A stretch of DNA of 41,086 nucleotides from Marinoscillum sp. (lineage in GTDB: Bacteria > Bacteroidota > Bacteroidia > Cytophagales > Cyclobacteriaceae). The position numbers and the translations under genes were made by a program. The DNA is taken from NCBI GenBank assembly GCA_024305105.1, contig JAMWZA010000036.1, forward strand, positions 1 to 41,086. The letters run 5' to 3'. Of this stretch, positions 17,668 to 24,711 are shown in pieces (the first letter of the stretch is position 1; the number at the start of each line of letters is the position of its first letter). Below the pieces are notes generated by a model. The model was not told the DNA's origin and did no database searches. It saw only the letters and a list, made by a program, of their open reading frames with translations.

Positions 17668-19197
17668 CTATGCTTTCTTAACTACGTATTCAAAAGCCTC
17701 CTTGCGATTACTCACACCTAATTTTGCGTACATATTCCGAAGATGAAATTTGACGGTACTTACAGAAATAAACAGCTCTTCGGAAATTTCGGTATTGGTT
17801 TTGCTTCCTAGACTTAACCGTAGAATTTGAAACTCGCGCTCTGTCAGGTCGTTATGCAGCTTGGCATTTAATTCCTCCATATCGATAGATACGCTCATGG
17901 AAGAATTTCCAGATTGGATTTCAAAGAGCCGCTTCTGTAATGCTTCAAATTGTAAACTCTGTGCCTCCTGCTCTGCTCGTAGTTTTTTATTTCTCAGAAT
18001 GAAGAACACTGCCATCAAAAGAATCGCAAGTCCGCCTCCTATAACAATTGCTACAAGAACTGTGCGATTACGTGCGAGATTGGCCTCATATAGTGAATTC
18101 TCCAGTGTTAGCTGCTCAATCTCTGCTTCCTTACGTTCTGTCTCATATGTAGCCTCCAGCTCAGCTATTCTTGATTTCACCTCTACATTGCTAATAGAAT
18201 CTTTGATATTGATATACTGATTTCGATGCTTTAATGCCTGGATGGTATTGCCTTTGGCTAAATGTACCTTGTATAGTATATCATGCGCCTGACTTATCCG
18301 ATCAGTAAGCTGGCTTTCGGAAGCTCTCTCCAGAATCTGAAGAGCCTTTTGTTTTGCTTTATCATATCGATGTATATTAAGATATAAGTTGGCAATAGAA
18401 GCCTGAGTATGAACAATATCTTCAGTATTGGAAATAGCAATGGCCAGGTTTTCAGCATCAATGTATTCATTAAGTGCAGCGATGTGGTTTGATTGCTTTT
18501 CATAGATGCCTCCAAGGGTGTTTTTAGAATAGAGCAACATGATGGTATCACCTGTATCGGTAAGCATTTCATTAGCCAATTGCAGTCTACTAATGCTCTG
18601 ATCCAAACTGTCTAGATCTTTGTAAATAATAGCCATGCGTAGATTACTGACACCTAGACCATTAGTTAAGCCAATTGATTCAGAAAGGGATATGGCCCGC
18701 TTCATGTAATCGATAGCTGAAGTGAGGTCGCCAATTTGGTAGAAAACACCTGCGGCATTACCAATGATTTTAATGGCTAGTTTCCTAGACTCCACATCTG
18801 TTTTGGACTCAGCCAATTTCAGCGCCTTCTGATAATAAGCCAAGGACTCACCAAACTCACCACTCCCCATATAAACCAGTCCCTTAGCATTCCAAATATT
18901 AATCAACACATTGTCCTGATCATCAATTGCCAAATACTCTACTTGATCGAGGTAATAAAGCGAAGTATCTCGCTTACCAAGCTGTCCATAAGCGATACCC
19001 ATGGACAAGTAAAATTGTACTTTAAGTGAATCTGCGACCTGGTCGATAGCTGATTCTACCTGCCTTAAAGCTGAGATGCTCACATTTGGGTTTTGTGCAC
19101 TATTGGCGCTCTGTAGGGCTTTTTCAAACTCCTGAGCATTAATTTGATAAACACTTAAAAAGACAAGGACAAGTAATAATCCGGGCAAAAATTTCAT
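17668..19197 (-). CDS. Regulator C: membrane-bound TPR / LuxR-HTH transcription regulator
   Basis: This 509-aa protein has a signal peptide (residues 1-22, ending YQINAQ) and TPR-like repeats over about 25-340. A coiled coil precedes one membrane helix at about 387-410 (VLVAIVIGGGLAILLMAVFFIL). The C-terminal LuxR HTH (about 452-509) reads LTEREFQILRLSLG and FISVSTVKFHLRNMYAKLG. The frame can be read upstream to a TTG at 19224, but that TTG is part of the TATATTTG promoter element, so ATG 19197 is the start. Unlike A and B, no giant surface gene follows; downstream lie a regulator remnant and regulator B. Its HTH is most like that remnant. Four TTAAC repeats lie just upstream of its promoter, which suggests control by another DNA-binding protein. 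Confidence 0.85.
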   Translation of the reverse strand: MKFLPGLLLVLVFLSVYQINAQEFEKALQSANSAQNPNVSISALRQVESAIDQVADSLKVQFYLSMGIAYGQLGKRDTSLYYLDQVEYLAIDDQDNVLINIWNAKGLVYMGSGEFGESLAYYQKALKLAESKTDVESRKLAIKIIGNAAGVFYQIGDLTSAIDYMKRAISLSESIGLTNGLGVSNLRMAIIYKDLDSLDQSISRLQLANEMLTDTGDTIMLLYSKNTLGGIYEKQSNHIAALNEYIDAENLAIAISNTEDIVHTQASIANLYLNIHRYDKAKQKALQILERASESQLTDRISQAHDILYKVHLAKGNTIQALKHRNQYINIKDSISNVEVKSRIAELEATYETERKEAEIEQLTLENSLYEANLARNRTVLVAIVIGGGLAILLMAVFFILRNKKLRAEQEAQSLQFEALQKRLFEIQSGNSSMSVSIDMEELNAKLHNDLTEREFQILRLSLGSKTNTEISEELFISVSTVKFHLRNMYAKLGVSNRKEAFEYVVKKA

Positions 19198-19221
19198 ACT
19201 AGGGTCTAGCTTGTGAATGAA

Positions 19222-19229
19222 CAAATATA
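19222..19229 (-). promoter_or_regulatory. Bacteroidota-type -7 element for regulator C
   Basis: The minus strand reads TATATTTG, matching the Bacteroidota consensus TAnnTTTG, 25 bp upstream of ATG 19197. No clear -33 TTTG is present at the usual distance; the TTAAC repeats occupy that place, which suggests an activator-dependent promoter (inference). Confidence 0.6.
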
Positions 19230-19233
19230 AGCC

Positions 19234-19268
19234 TTAACACTCTTTAACCCACCTTAACGGTACTTAAC
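19234..19268. repeat. Four TTAAC direct repeats with exact 10-bp period
   Basis: TTAAC occurs at 19234, 19244, 19254 and 19264, one helical turn apart, in the short divergent spacer between regulator C and the HExxH gene. On the minus strand the units read GTTAAG, GTTAAG, GTTAAA, GTTAAG. They run to within a few bases of the regulator C -7 element. The GTTAAG core resembles direct-repeat sites of LytTR-family regulators such as AgrA, though the spacing differs. Confidence 0.65.
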
Positions 19269-19310
19269 AATGATTCAACGTAACCTTGTACCACCCTATA
19301 CCCTAAATGT

Positions 19311-20261
19311 ATGAGAAATTTTGCATTCATTTTCGTCACACTAATCTCATCGGTATTACTGGCCCATTGCCCGAAAGAACAACTTATTAAACTAATGGAA
19401 TTAGCTGGTCAGCTAAAAGAAAAATTGGCCAGTAAGTATTGGCAGGAATGGGCTGAGATAGACATGCCCATCCTTCATGTGTCTGACACGATGGAATTTG
19501 TTTTCAACACAGAAGTGTCTGACACGACATTTCATCTTTCTTGTAACTATCAAAGTAGAAAAACACGTTTTAACAAAAGTTTTCTAGCCACGTTCCCTTT
19601 CCTTAACGGAAAACCCACCATTGTAGTGGGCACTCCTGAAAACACCAGCAAATCTCCAGAAGCATGGACCCTAACGCTCCTGCATGAACATTTCCATCAG
19701 CTCCAATTCTCACACCCCAATTATTACACAGCTCAGAAAGGTCTTAATCTGGATAAAGGAGACCAAACCGGCATGTGGATGCTCAATCATCCATTTCCAT
19801 ATCAGAATGAGTCTGTGAACGCCCAACTTAAAGCGATTGCTTCCAACTTATTAAAACTCGATTCGGTCAGTGCACAACAGATTCTTAAAGATCACAAATC
19901 CTTAAAAAATAAGCTCAAGGAAGAAATTGGAGAGGAACATTATAAATACCTCAATCTCCAGCTCTGGCAAGAAGGTTATGCCCGCTACATAGAACTAGAA
20001 CTCACAAAAGACTGGATAAAAAAATTTGATCAAATAAAGCAGAACCAATTCACATTGGAGAAGATGATAAAACTCCAGAATGCACAGGAATCAGAAATCA
20101 AAGCTCACCTAACTCAAAGTTCGCCCAAAGAATTAAAACGTGTCTACTTCTACGCATTAGGAACCATGGAGGCACGACTGATTGCACGCACCAACAAAAA
20201 TTGGAAAACTTCCTATTTTGACTACTTGTTCACAACAGATCATATGCTTGGAGAAAAGTAG
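19311..20261 (+). CDS. Putative secreted zinc metallopeptidase-like protein (HExxH)
   Basis: This 316-aa protein has a hydrophobic N-terminal segment (residues 4-19) that suggests export. The motif LLHEHFHQ at about residues 123-130 contains HExxH (His125, Glu126, His129), the zinc-binding signature of gluzincin/zincin peptidases. A later segment, LWQEGYARYIELEL (about 222-235), offers Glu residues that could supply the third ligand. I do not recognise a named family, so substrate and pathway are unknown. Cys20 lies near the signal end, but His at -1 makes a lipobox doubtful. The gene diverges from regulator C and shares its short promoter region with the TTAAC repeats, so the two may be co-regulated. 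Its start is the ATG that directly follows the spacer. Confidence 0.65.
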   Translation: MRNFAFIFVTLISSVLLAHCPKEQLIKLMELAGQLKEKLASKYWQEWAEIDMPILHVSDTMEFVFNTEVSDTTFHLSCNYQSRKTRFNKSFLATFPFLNGKPTIVVGTPENTSKSPEAWTLTLLHEHFHQLQFSHPNYYTAQKGLNLDKGDQTGMWMLNHPFPYQNESVNAQLKAIASNLLKLDSVSAQQILKDHKSLKNKLKEEIGEEHYKYLNLQLWQEGYARYIELELTKDWIKKFDQIKQNQFTLEKMIKLQNAQESEIKAHLTQSSPKELKRVYFYALGTMEARLIARTNKNWKTSYFDYLFTTDHMLGEK

Positions 20262-20304
20262 AATACATCTAGCTGCTTTATGACACTCAAGTAGCTGGCT
20301 AGCT

Positions 20305-20396
20305 AGGGCCTGCTGAAAAACATTCTACTTTCTAAATACATGATCTCTATGAAAGTCATACAGGTACGTAACCAAAAGCGTTTTTCAGCAGGCCCT
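20305..20396. mobile_element. MITE-like 92-bp element with perfect 17-bp terminal inverted repeats
   Basis: The arms at 20305-20321 (AGGGCCTGCTGAAAAAC) and 20380-20396 are exact reverse complements around 58 bp of A/T-rich DNA with no ORF. The ends resemble IS terminal repeats of the GGxCTGxTGAAAA type. I found no convincing target-site duplication. It could instead be a large RNA hairpin ending the upstream gene. Confidence 0.55.
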
Positions 20397-20443
20397 TGCT
20401 GAATCGCGCAGCAATTAGCCACTAGCAAACTACCAGAGCGCAA

Positions 20444-20475
20444 TTTGACCTTAATGAAAGATTATCCTATCTTCA
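20444..20475 (+). promoter_or_regulatory. Candidate promoter of the hydrolase-patatin operon
   Basis: TTTG at 20444-20447 is followed after 20 bp by TATCTTCA (20468-20475), a near match to the Bacteroidota -33 TTTG / -7 TAnnTTTG arrangement. It lies 36 bp upstream of ATG 20512. Confidence 0.4.
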
Positions 20476-20511
20476 TAGAGTTAAATGTGATAATACCCTA
20501 ACCTATTCGCC

Positions 20512-21174
20512 ATGCTTCATATCCTCACCGTCGCTTCTTCTCAGTTGGGACAAAAAGAAATAGTCGGTCCTGAGCACAACGAAACCATAGTCGGTTACGC
20601 ACAGGATATCGGTCTTGACTGGGTCAGTGATGACGAAACTCCATGGTGCGCCATATTTATGTCCTGGTGTGCCAAACAAGCCAAACTATCCTATCCTAAA
20701 AGCGCTCTGGCCAGATCATGGATGCATGAAGGAAACCCAACAGCAAATCCAGAGCCAGGAGATGCTGTTATCTTTTGGCGAGAATTCATTGATAGCTATA
20801 AAGGACATGTCGGTTTATTTCTGGGTTACTCAAACGACCAATCAAGAGTTTATTGTCTGGGCGGTAATCAGGGAAATCAGGTGAGTATATCTGCACAACC
20901 AGCCGCTAACCTACTCGGCTTTCGCCGGTTAAAACCAAGCGAAATTTGGAAGCTACCTGAGGTTTACCTTCGACGGGAGGATTCTGGTAACCAAGTCATA
21001 CTACTCCAGGACATACTCAAACATCTCAACTATGACGTGGGAACATCTGATGGGGCCTTCGGTCCACGAACAGAACACTGTATAAAAATGCTACAAGCCA
21101 ATGCCGGATTAACAGTTGATGGCATTTATGGTAACGATACCAAGAACTTTTTAAACACACTCCTGAACCAATAA
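20512..21174 (+). CDS. CHAP/TIGR02594-like peptidoglycan hydrolase with PG-binding domain
   Basis: This 220-aa protein has an N-terminal papain-like amidase/endopeptidase fold (about 1-145). TPWCAIFMSWC supplies the probable catalytic Cys46, and GHVGLFLG the catalytic His99; both fit the TIGR02594/CHAP family. Residues about 158-217 form a peptidoglycan-binding type 1 domain (ILLQDILKHLNYDVG ... GAFGPRTEHCIKMLQ ... VDGIYGNDT). It should cleave peptide cross-links or stems in peptidoglycan. No signal peptide is present, as in phage endolysins or in effectors that rely on another export or release route. It is the first gene of a three-gene operon, 2 bp before the membrane-protein gene. It could be a lysis-type enzyme, a housekeeping hydrolase exported unusually, or a toxic effector. 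Confidence 0.8.
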   Translation: MLHILTVASSQLGQKEIVGPEHNETIVGYAQDIGLDWVSDDETPWCAIFMSWCAKQAKLSYPKSALARSWMHEGNPTANPEPGDAVIFWREFIDSYKGHVGLFLGYSNDQSRVYCLGGNQGNQVSISAQPAANLLGFRRLKPSEIWKLPEVYLRREDSGNQVILLQDILKHLNYDVGTSDGAFGPRTEHCIKMLQANAGLTVDGIYGNDTKNFLNTLLNQ

Positions 21175-21176
21175 CT

Positions 21177-22142
21177 ATGAGCTCATTTGCATTTTTAGAT
21201 CTGGTCATCGGACTGGTGTTCATCTATTTGATTTTTAGCCTTGCAGCCTCCACCATTCGTGAGATGTATGCCAACCTGTGGAACCTTCGAGCCAAAAACC
21301 TGGAAAAATGGGTACTCAATAGTCTATCGCAGGAAGGTTTTGGACAAAAACTACTGGATCATCCAGTAATCAAAAGCATATCCAGAAAAGATAGAAAGCC
21401 GAGTTACATTCCTCCAGAACTGTTCGCCGACATTTTTTTGCAGGTCATCAACGATGATGATCAGTCAAAAAACACCTACAGCGCAGTGAGTCTGGAGCAA
21501 AAGATCAGAAGTACCGACTTACTTCCAGACGGTTACAAAACCTACTTACTCCAGAAAATAGCCGACTCCAAAGGAGATGTCCAGTCAGCTAAAAATGCGA
21601 TTATGGAATGGTTTGACAGCTCCATGATGCGAATAGGCGGAACCTATAAAAAGAAAAGTCAAAGGGCCTTACTGATCATTTCTGTAGTGCTTGTTTCCTG
21701 GGCCAATGTGGATACCCTTCGAATAGCCAGTCATCTGCATGAAAACCCCAAGGTGGCAGAAAGCCTGGCCCACAAAGCTGCACTCTATGTGCAGGATTCC
21801 ACGGTAGTTAATTACATTAATCAGCTCAAAAAAGACATGAACACTCCCTCTGATAGTGCCATTGCTAAGATGCAGCAGGACTATGAAAAACTAAAAGGGC
21901 TGAATACCCAATGGGAAAACGAACAATTACCTATTCGATGGGAAGAAGATCCTTTACTAACGACCTTTGGTCAAAAGAAGACATGGCCTATAGTTAAAGG
22001 CTCGCTTAGCAAGCTTATTGGCCTGATAATATCAGCACTAGCCATCTCTCTTGGCGCCCCTTTTTGGTTTGAATTGCTCAACAAGCTAGTCAACCTCAGG
22101 GGTGCAGGGAGCAATCCTTCTACTAAACCCAAAGAATCATGA
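21177..22142 (+). CDS. Membrane protein of unknown function (three predicted helices)
   Basis: This 321-aa protein has hydrophobic segments at about residues 4-24 (FLDLVIGLVFIYLIFSLAAS), 163-182 (RALLIISVVLVSWANVDTL) and 279-299 (LIGLIISALAISLGAPFWF). A large soluble stretch (25-160) and a second one (185-275) separate them. The ends (FSLAASTIREM near the start; GAPFWFELLNKLVNLRGAG near the C-terminus) look like a conserved bacterial membrane family I cannot name. It begins 2 bp after the hydrolase stop and its stop overlaps the patatin start by 4 bp (ATGA). The three products are therefore probably made together and may act together at the inner membrane. No enzyme motif is visible. Confidence 0.75.
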   Translation: MSSFAFLDLVIGLVFIYLIFSLAASTIREMYANLWNLRAKNLEKWVLNSLSQEGFGQKLLDHPVIKSISRKDRKPSYIPPELFADIFLQVINDDDQSKNTYSAVSLEQKIRSTDLLPDGYKTYLLQKIADSKGDVQSAKNAIMEWFDSSMMRIGGTYKKKSQRALLIISVVLVSWANVDTLRIASHLHENPKVAESLAHKAALYVQDSTVVNYINQLKKDMNTPSDSAIAKMQQDYEKLKGLNTQWENEQLPIRWEEDPLLTTFGQKKTWPIVKGSLSKLIGLIISALAISLGAPFWFELLNKLVNLRGAGSNPSTKPKES

Positions 22143-23128
22143 GCGCAATCAACATACTATCCATAGATGGGGGAGGGATCCGGGGCATTGTTCCCGGTAC
22201 TATTCTTGTCCAATGTGAAAAAGAGTTCGGAATCAAAGTAGCGGACTACTTCGATTTTGTAGCTGGCACCAGTACAGGTGGTATTTTATCGTGCGCCTAC
22301 TTATGCCCATCTCCTACAAATCCCTCAGAACCAAAATTCAGTGCCGAGCAGGTAGTAGGGTTGTATTTTGAAAAGGGCAAACAAATCTTTGACGACCCCT
22401 TTTTCCACAAGCTCCGATCCATCTGGGGAGTATTTGGGGCCAAGTTTCCTGGCAAAGGAATCGATGAAGCACTCAAAGAATACTTTGGGGATGTATGGCT
22501 AAGTCAGTTACTAAAACCCGCATTAATTACTTCATATGACATCACGAACCGTAATGGGCATTTCTTCACCCAGCATGATGCTAAACTGAAAAGCAATTAT
22601 GATTTTCTGATACGCGATGTATCTAGAGCGACTTCCGCAGCACCAACTTACTTTGACTGTGCACATGTAAAAAATAAAGAGGGTGAGCCCTTCACACTGG
22701 TCGATGGAGGAGTCTTTGTCAACAACCCAGCCATGTGCGCTTATGCTGAAATAAGGGATAATTTTAAAAACGTCCATGGCAAACCTGCCACTGCTACAGA
22801 CATGAAAATCCTTTCGCTCGGAACTGGCTTTACGAAAAAGCACTATGCGTATCGAAAAGCACGCAAATGGGGTATGGCACAGTGGGTACGACCAGTCATA
22901 GACATTATGATGTCCGGAAGTGTAGAAGTAGATGATTTCTACCTAAAGCGCATTTTTGAAACAATAGACAACCCACAACAATACCTACGGATAAACTCTA
23001 AAATGCCTGCGGAAGTCGATCCGGAAATGGACAATATTACTCCAAAAAACATGAGCGCCTTGAAAAATCTAGGCGAAAAACTCTTTATTCAAAACAAAGA
23101 AAAGCTAGCCAACTGGTTTAAGTTGTGA
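22139..23128 (+). CDS. Patatin-like phospholipase
   Basis: This 329-aa protein has all patatin hallmarks. DGGGIRG at residues 10-16 forms the oxyanion hole, GTSTGG at 43-48 holds the nucleophile Ser45, and DGG at 189-191 supplies the dyad Asp189. The conserved RATSAAPTYF block lies at about 163-172. The family hydrolyses acyl esters of membrane lipids; relatives include the CBASS effector CapV and housekeeping lysophospholipases. No signal peptide is seen, so the substrate would be reached from the cytoplasmic side. It is translationally coupled to the membrane-protein gene (ATGA overlap) and ends the operon. A lipid hydrolase together with a peptidoglycan hydrolase and a membrane protein suggests an envelope-directed activity, perhaps cell lysis or defence (inference); no nucleotide cyclase is nearby. 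Confidence 0.88.
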   Translation: MSAINILSIDGGGIRGIVPGTILVQCEKEFGIKVADYFDFVAGTSTGGILSCAYLCPSPTNPSEPKFSAEQVVGLYFEKGKQIFDDPFFHKLRSIWGVFGAKFPGKGIDEALKEYFGDVWLSQLLKPALITSYDITNRNGHFFTQHDAKLKSNYDFLIRDVSRATSAAPTYFDCAHVKNKEGEPFTLVDGGVFVNNPAMCAYAEIRDNFKNVHGKPATATDMKILSLGTGFTKKHYAYRKARKWGMAQWVRPVIDIMMSGSVEVDDFYLKRIFETIDNPQQYLRINSKMPAEVDPEMDNITPKNMSALKNLGEKLFIQNKEKLANWFKL

Positions 23129-23179
23129 TAATTCGTTAAAAAATCGCACCAATAATATTCCTTTTTCGTTAGTCAAATT

Positions 23180-23821
23180 ATGGCGAACCCAATCACTTTC
23201 TACGAGCGAAAAGAAGAAGTCATTAATGTAATCACACACTTCATTGGTTTGATATTAAGTGTTGCTGGTTTGGCTTTACTCGTGACTTTTGCATCCATTT
23301 ACGGCAATGTATGGCACATTGTAAGCTTCTCTATATTTGGCTCTACGTTGGTTATATTGTATCTGGCCTCTACGCTTTACCATTCGGCCAAACGTAAGAG
23401 TCTTAGAAGAAAACTCAATGTCTTTGACCATTCGGCCATTTACTTACTCATTGCAGGAACATATACACCCTTTTGCTTAGTCACGCTCCATGGATGGGTC
23501 GGGTGGACCCTGTTTGGAATCACGTGGGGCCTGGCACTTGGTGGGGTTATTCTGAAAGTTTTTTTCACCGGAAAGTACAACCTCATTTCAACAATAGGCT
23601 ATGTAGCTATGGGTTGGATTGCCATCGTAGCTGCTAAACCACTTTATATGGAACTGAATAGTGGTGGATTGCTCTTTTTAATCCTTGGGGGTGTCAGCTA
23701 TACTATTGGAGCTGTTTTTTATATGCTGGATAAGTTGAGGTACAATCATGCCATTTTCCATTTTTGGGTACTCTTAGGTAGTCTAATGCACTTTATATCT
23801 ATTTTTTTCTTTCTTATCTAA
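23180..23821 (+). CDS. trhA: TrhA / hemolysin III (PAQR-like) membrane protein
   Basis: This 213-aa protein has seven hydrophobic helices and the family signatures: NVITHFIGLILS near the start, STLYHSAKRK at about 63-72, the FDHSAIYLLIAGTYTP block at about 82-97, and HAIFHFWVLLGSLMHF at the end. The His and Ser residues in these motifs correspond to the proposed metal-binding site of the PAQR/hemolysin III superfamily. Bacterial members are implicated in membrane energetics and fluidity homeostasis; haemolysis is not generally shown. It lies 51 bp after the patatin gene on the same strand and may be expressed separately. Its last 8 bases overlap the end of the convergent SiaC-like gene. Confidence 0.9.
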   Translation: MANPITFYERKEEVINVITHFIGLILSVAGLALLVTFASIYGNVWHIVSFSIFGSTLVILYLASTLYHSAKRKSLRRKLNVFDHSAIYLLIAGTYTPFCLVTLHGWVGWTLFGITWGLALGGVILKVFFTGKYNLISTIGYVAMGWIAIVAAKPLYMELNSGGLLFLILGGVSYTIGAVFYMLDKLRYNHAIFHFWVLLGSLMHFISIFFFLI

Positions 23822-24242
23822 CCACTGCCTTCAGTTCGAAATTAAGATCAAACAACTCTGAAAAGGCCTCGCCAAGTTCACGCATCGATTCATCACCCAT
23901 ATCGTACTTCCAGGTAATCTTAGCCGCTCTATTTCTAAGTCTAAAGTATTTTAAGTTTTCAAAGAACTTGAATAAGACTTTCGCGGTTTTTGGTCCGAAT
24001 ACTCTTAGATGAAAATCAACAGAAGCTGACCGCTTTTCATGAAGGTCATCATATACCTGATCTACAAATGGCCTATAAAAATCTTCAGCATTTTCAAGAC
24101 TCGAATTGCCAGATACAATTAATAAGCGATCTTCTCTATTATAGCGTACCGAAGGTGACTCTGTAGTTTCGGGAGATTCCATTGACCACCTCGTAGATAA
24201 CGTTACATTTGATGGGATGATTGATTCCAATGCTGTGTTCAT
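23814..24242 (-). CDS. SiaC-like (DUF1987) regulatory protein
   Basis: This 142-aa cytosolic protein contains the pattern ESPSVRYNREDRLLIVSGNS, then SLENAEDFYRPFVDQV, then a Phe/Lys-rich helix and ITWKYDMGDESMRELGEAFSEL. This agrees with the DUF1987/SiaC family (TPxV, GxSxxENxxxFYxP, WxYxxxDExMxExG). In Pseudomonas, SiaC is a phosphoprotein that activates a diguanylate cyclase under control of a PP2C phosphatase and a kinase. No such partners are visible here, so the role in this organism is inferred only as signalling. The gene is convergent with trhA, and the two stop codons lie inside an 8-bp overlap. Confidence 0.7.
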   Translation of the reverse strand: MNTALESIIPSNVTLSTRWSMESPETTESPSVRYNREDRLLIVSGNSSLENAEDFYRPFVDQVYDDLHEKRSASVDFHLRVFGPKTAKVLFKFFENLKYFRLRNRAAKITWKYDMGDESMRELGEAFSELFDLNFELKAVVR

Positions 24243-24397
24243 AATTAATTCTCTTTTTTACTTTAGACTATAACACAAAGTTGATATGGTTCAATCAGCC
24301 AGGAAAGAGGGCATTGCCTATTGTCAAGATTAGGGGTATCACGTATCCTTGACTTAAAAACTACCAGAATACGGGAGCACAAACGGGGAGTTACTAC

Positions 24398-24601
24398 TTA
24401 TTTATAAATCCTAAGGTCCTCTTCTTTATAGATAGTATTTCCTATTCTGCCATCCATAAACTGCCAGGAGCACTTATACAGGGTTTTTCCAAAACCATTG
24501 TGTTCTACCTGACGAATGATCATTGGGATTGGGTTTCTAATATTTCGTAATATCACCTCATCCCCTTTGGTGTATTTGGTGGGTTGAAACTTCATGCTCA
24601 T
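24398..24601 (-). CDS. Small YodC-like (DUF2158-type) protein
   Basis: This 67-aa protein reads like the YodC/DUF2158 pattern: a KGDEVILRN segment near residue 12, PIPMIIRQV, a central YKCSWQFMDGR (Cys-x-Trp core) and a C-terminal YKEEDLRIY. Family members are small soluble beta-barrel-like proteins with no established function. A second ATG three codons in is an alternative start. It lies downstream of the FAD dehydrogenase on the same strand, separated by 110 bp that contain a perfect 10-bp inverted repeat, so it may be its own transcript. The coding status rests on this family resemblance and on typical codon use. Confidence 0.6.
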   Translation of the reverse strand: MSMKFQPTKYTKGDEVILRNIRNPIPMIIRQVEHNGFGKTLYKCSWQFMDGRIGNTIYKEEDLRIYK

Positions 24602-24665
24602 ACAAGGGTTAAAATATATTCAGACGACCTTTTAAAATTAGGGGGATGTCCAATATTATCCATGG

Positions 24666-24700
24666 GCATTTTACCACCTTTCCAGATATAGGTAAAATGC
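24666..24700. repeat. Perfect 10-bp inverted repeat after the FAD dehydrogenase
   Basis: GCATTTTACC (24666-24675) and GGTAAAATGC (24691-24700) flank 15 bases. They lie 12 bp beyond the dehydrogenase stop and 65 bp before the YodC-like start. No T-run follows, so it is either a weak terminator or an operator for the small gene. Confidence 0.45.
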
Positions 24701-24711
24701 TGAAAGCAAGA

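Noticed and set aside
19198-19224. TTG start at 19224 for regulator C
   Set aside because: The TTG is the end of the TATATTTG promoter element, so it would not be within the transcript.
19365-19372. Lipobox at Cys20 of the HExxH protein
   Set aside because: His at -1 does not fit the usual G/A/S requirement; a plain signal or anchor segment is more likely.
22139-23128. Patatin gene as a CBASS effector (CapV)
   Set aside because: No CD-NTase, E1/E2/JAB or other cyclic-nucleotide synthase gene within the surrounding 10 kb.
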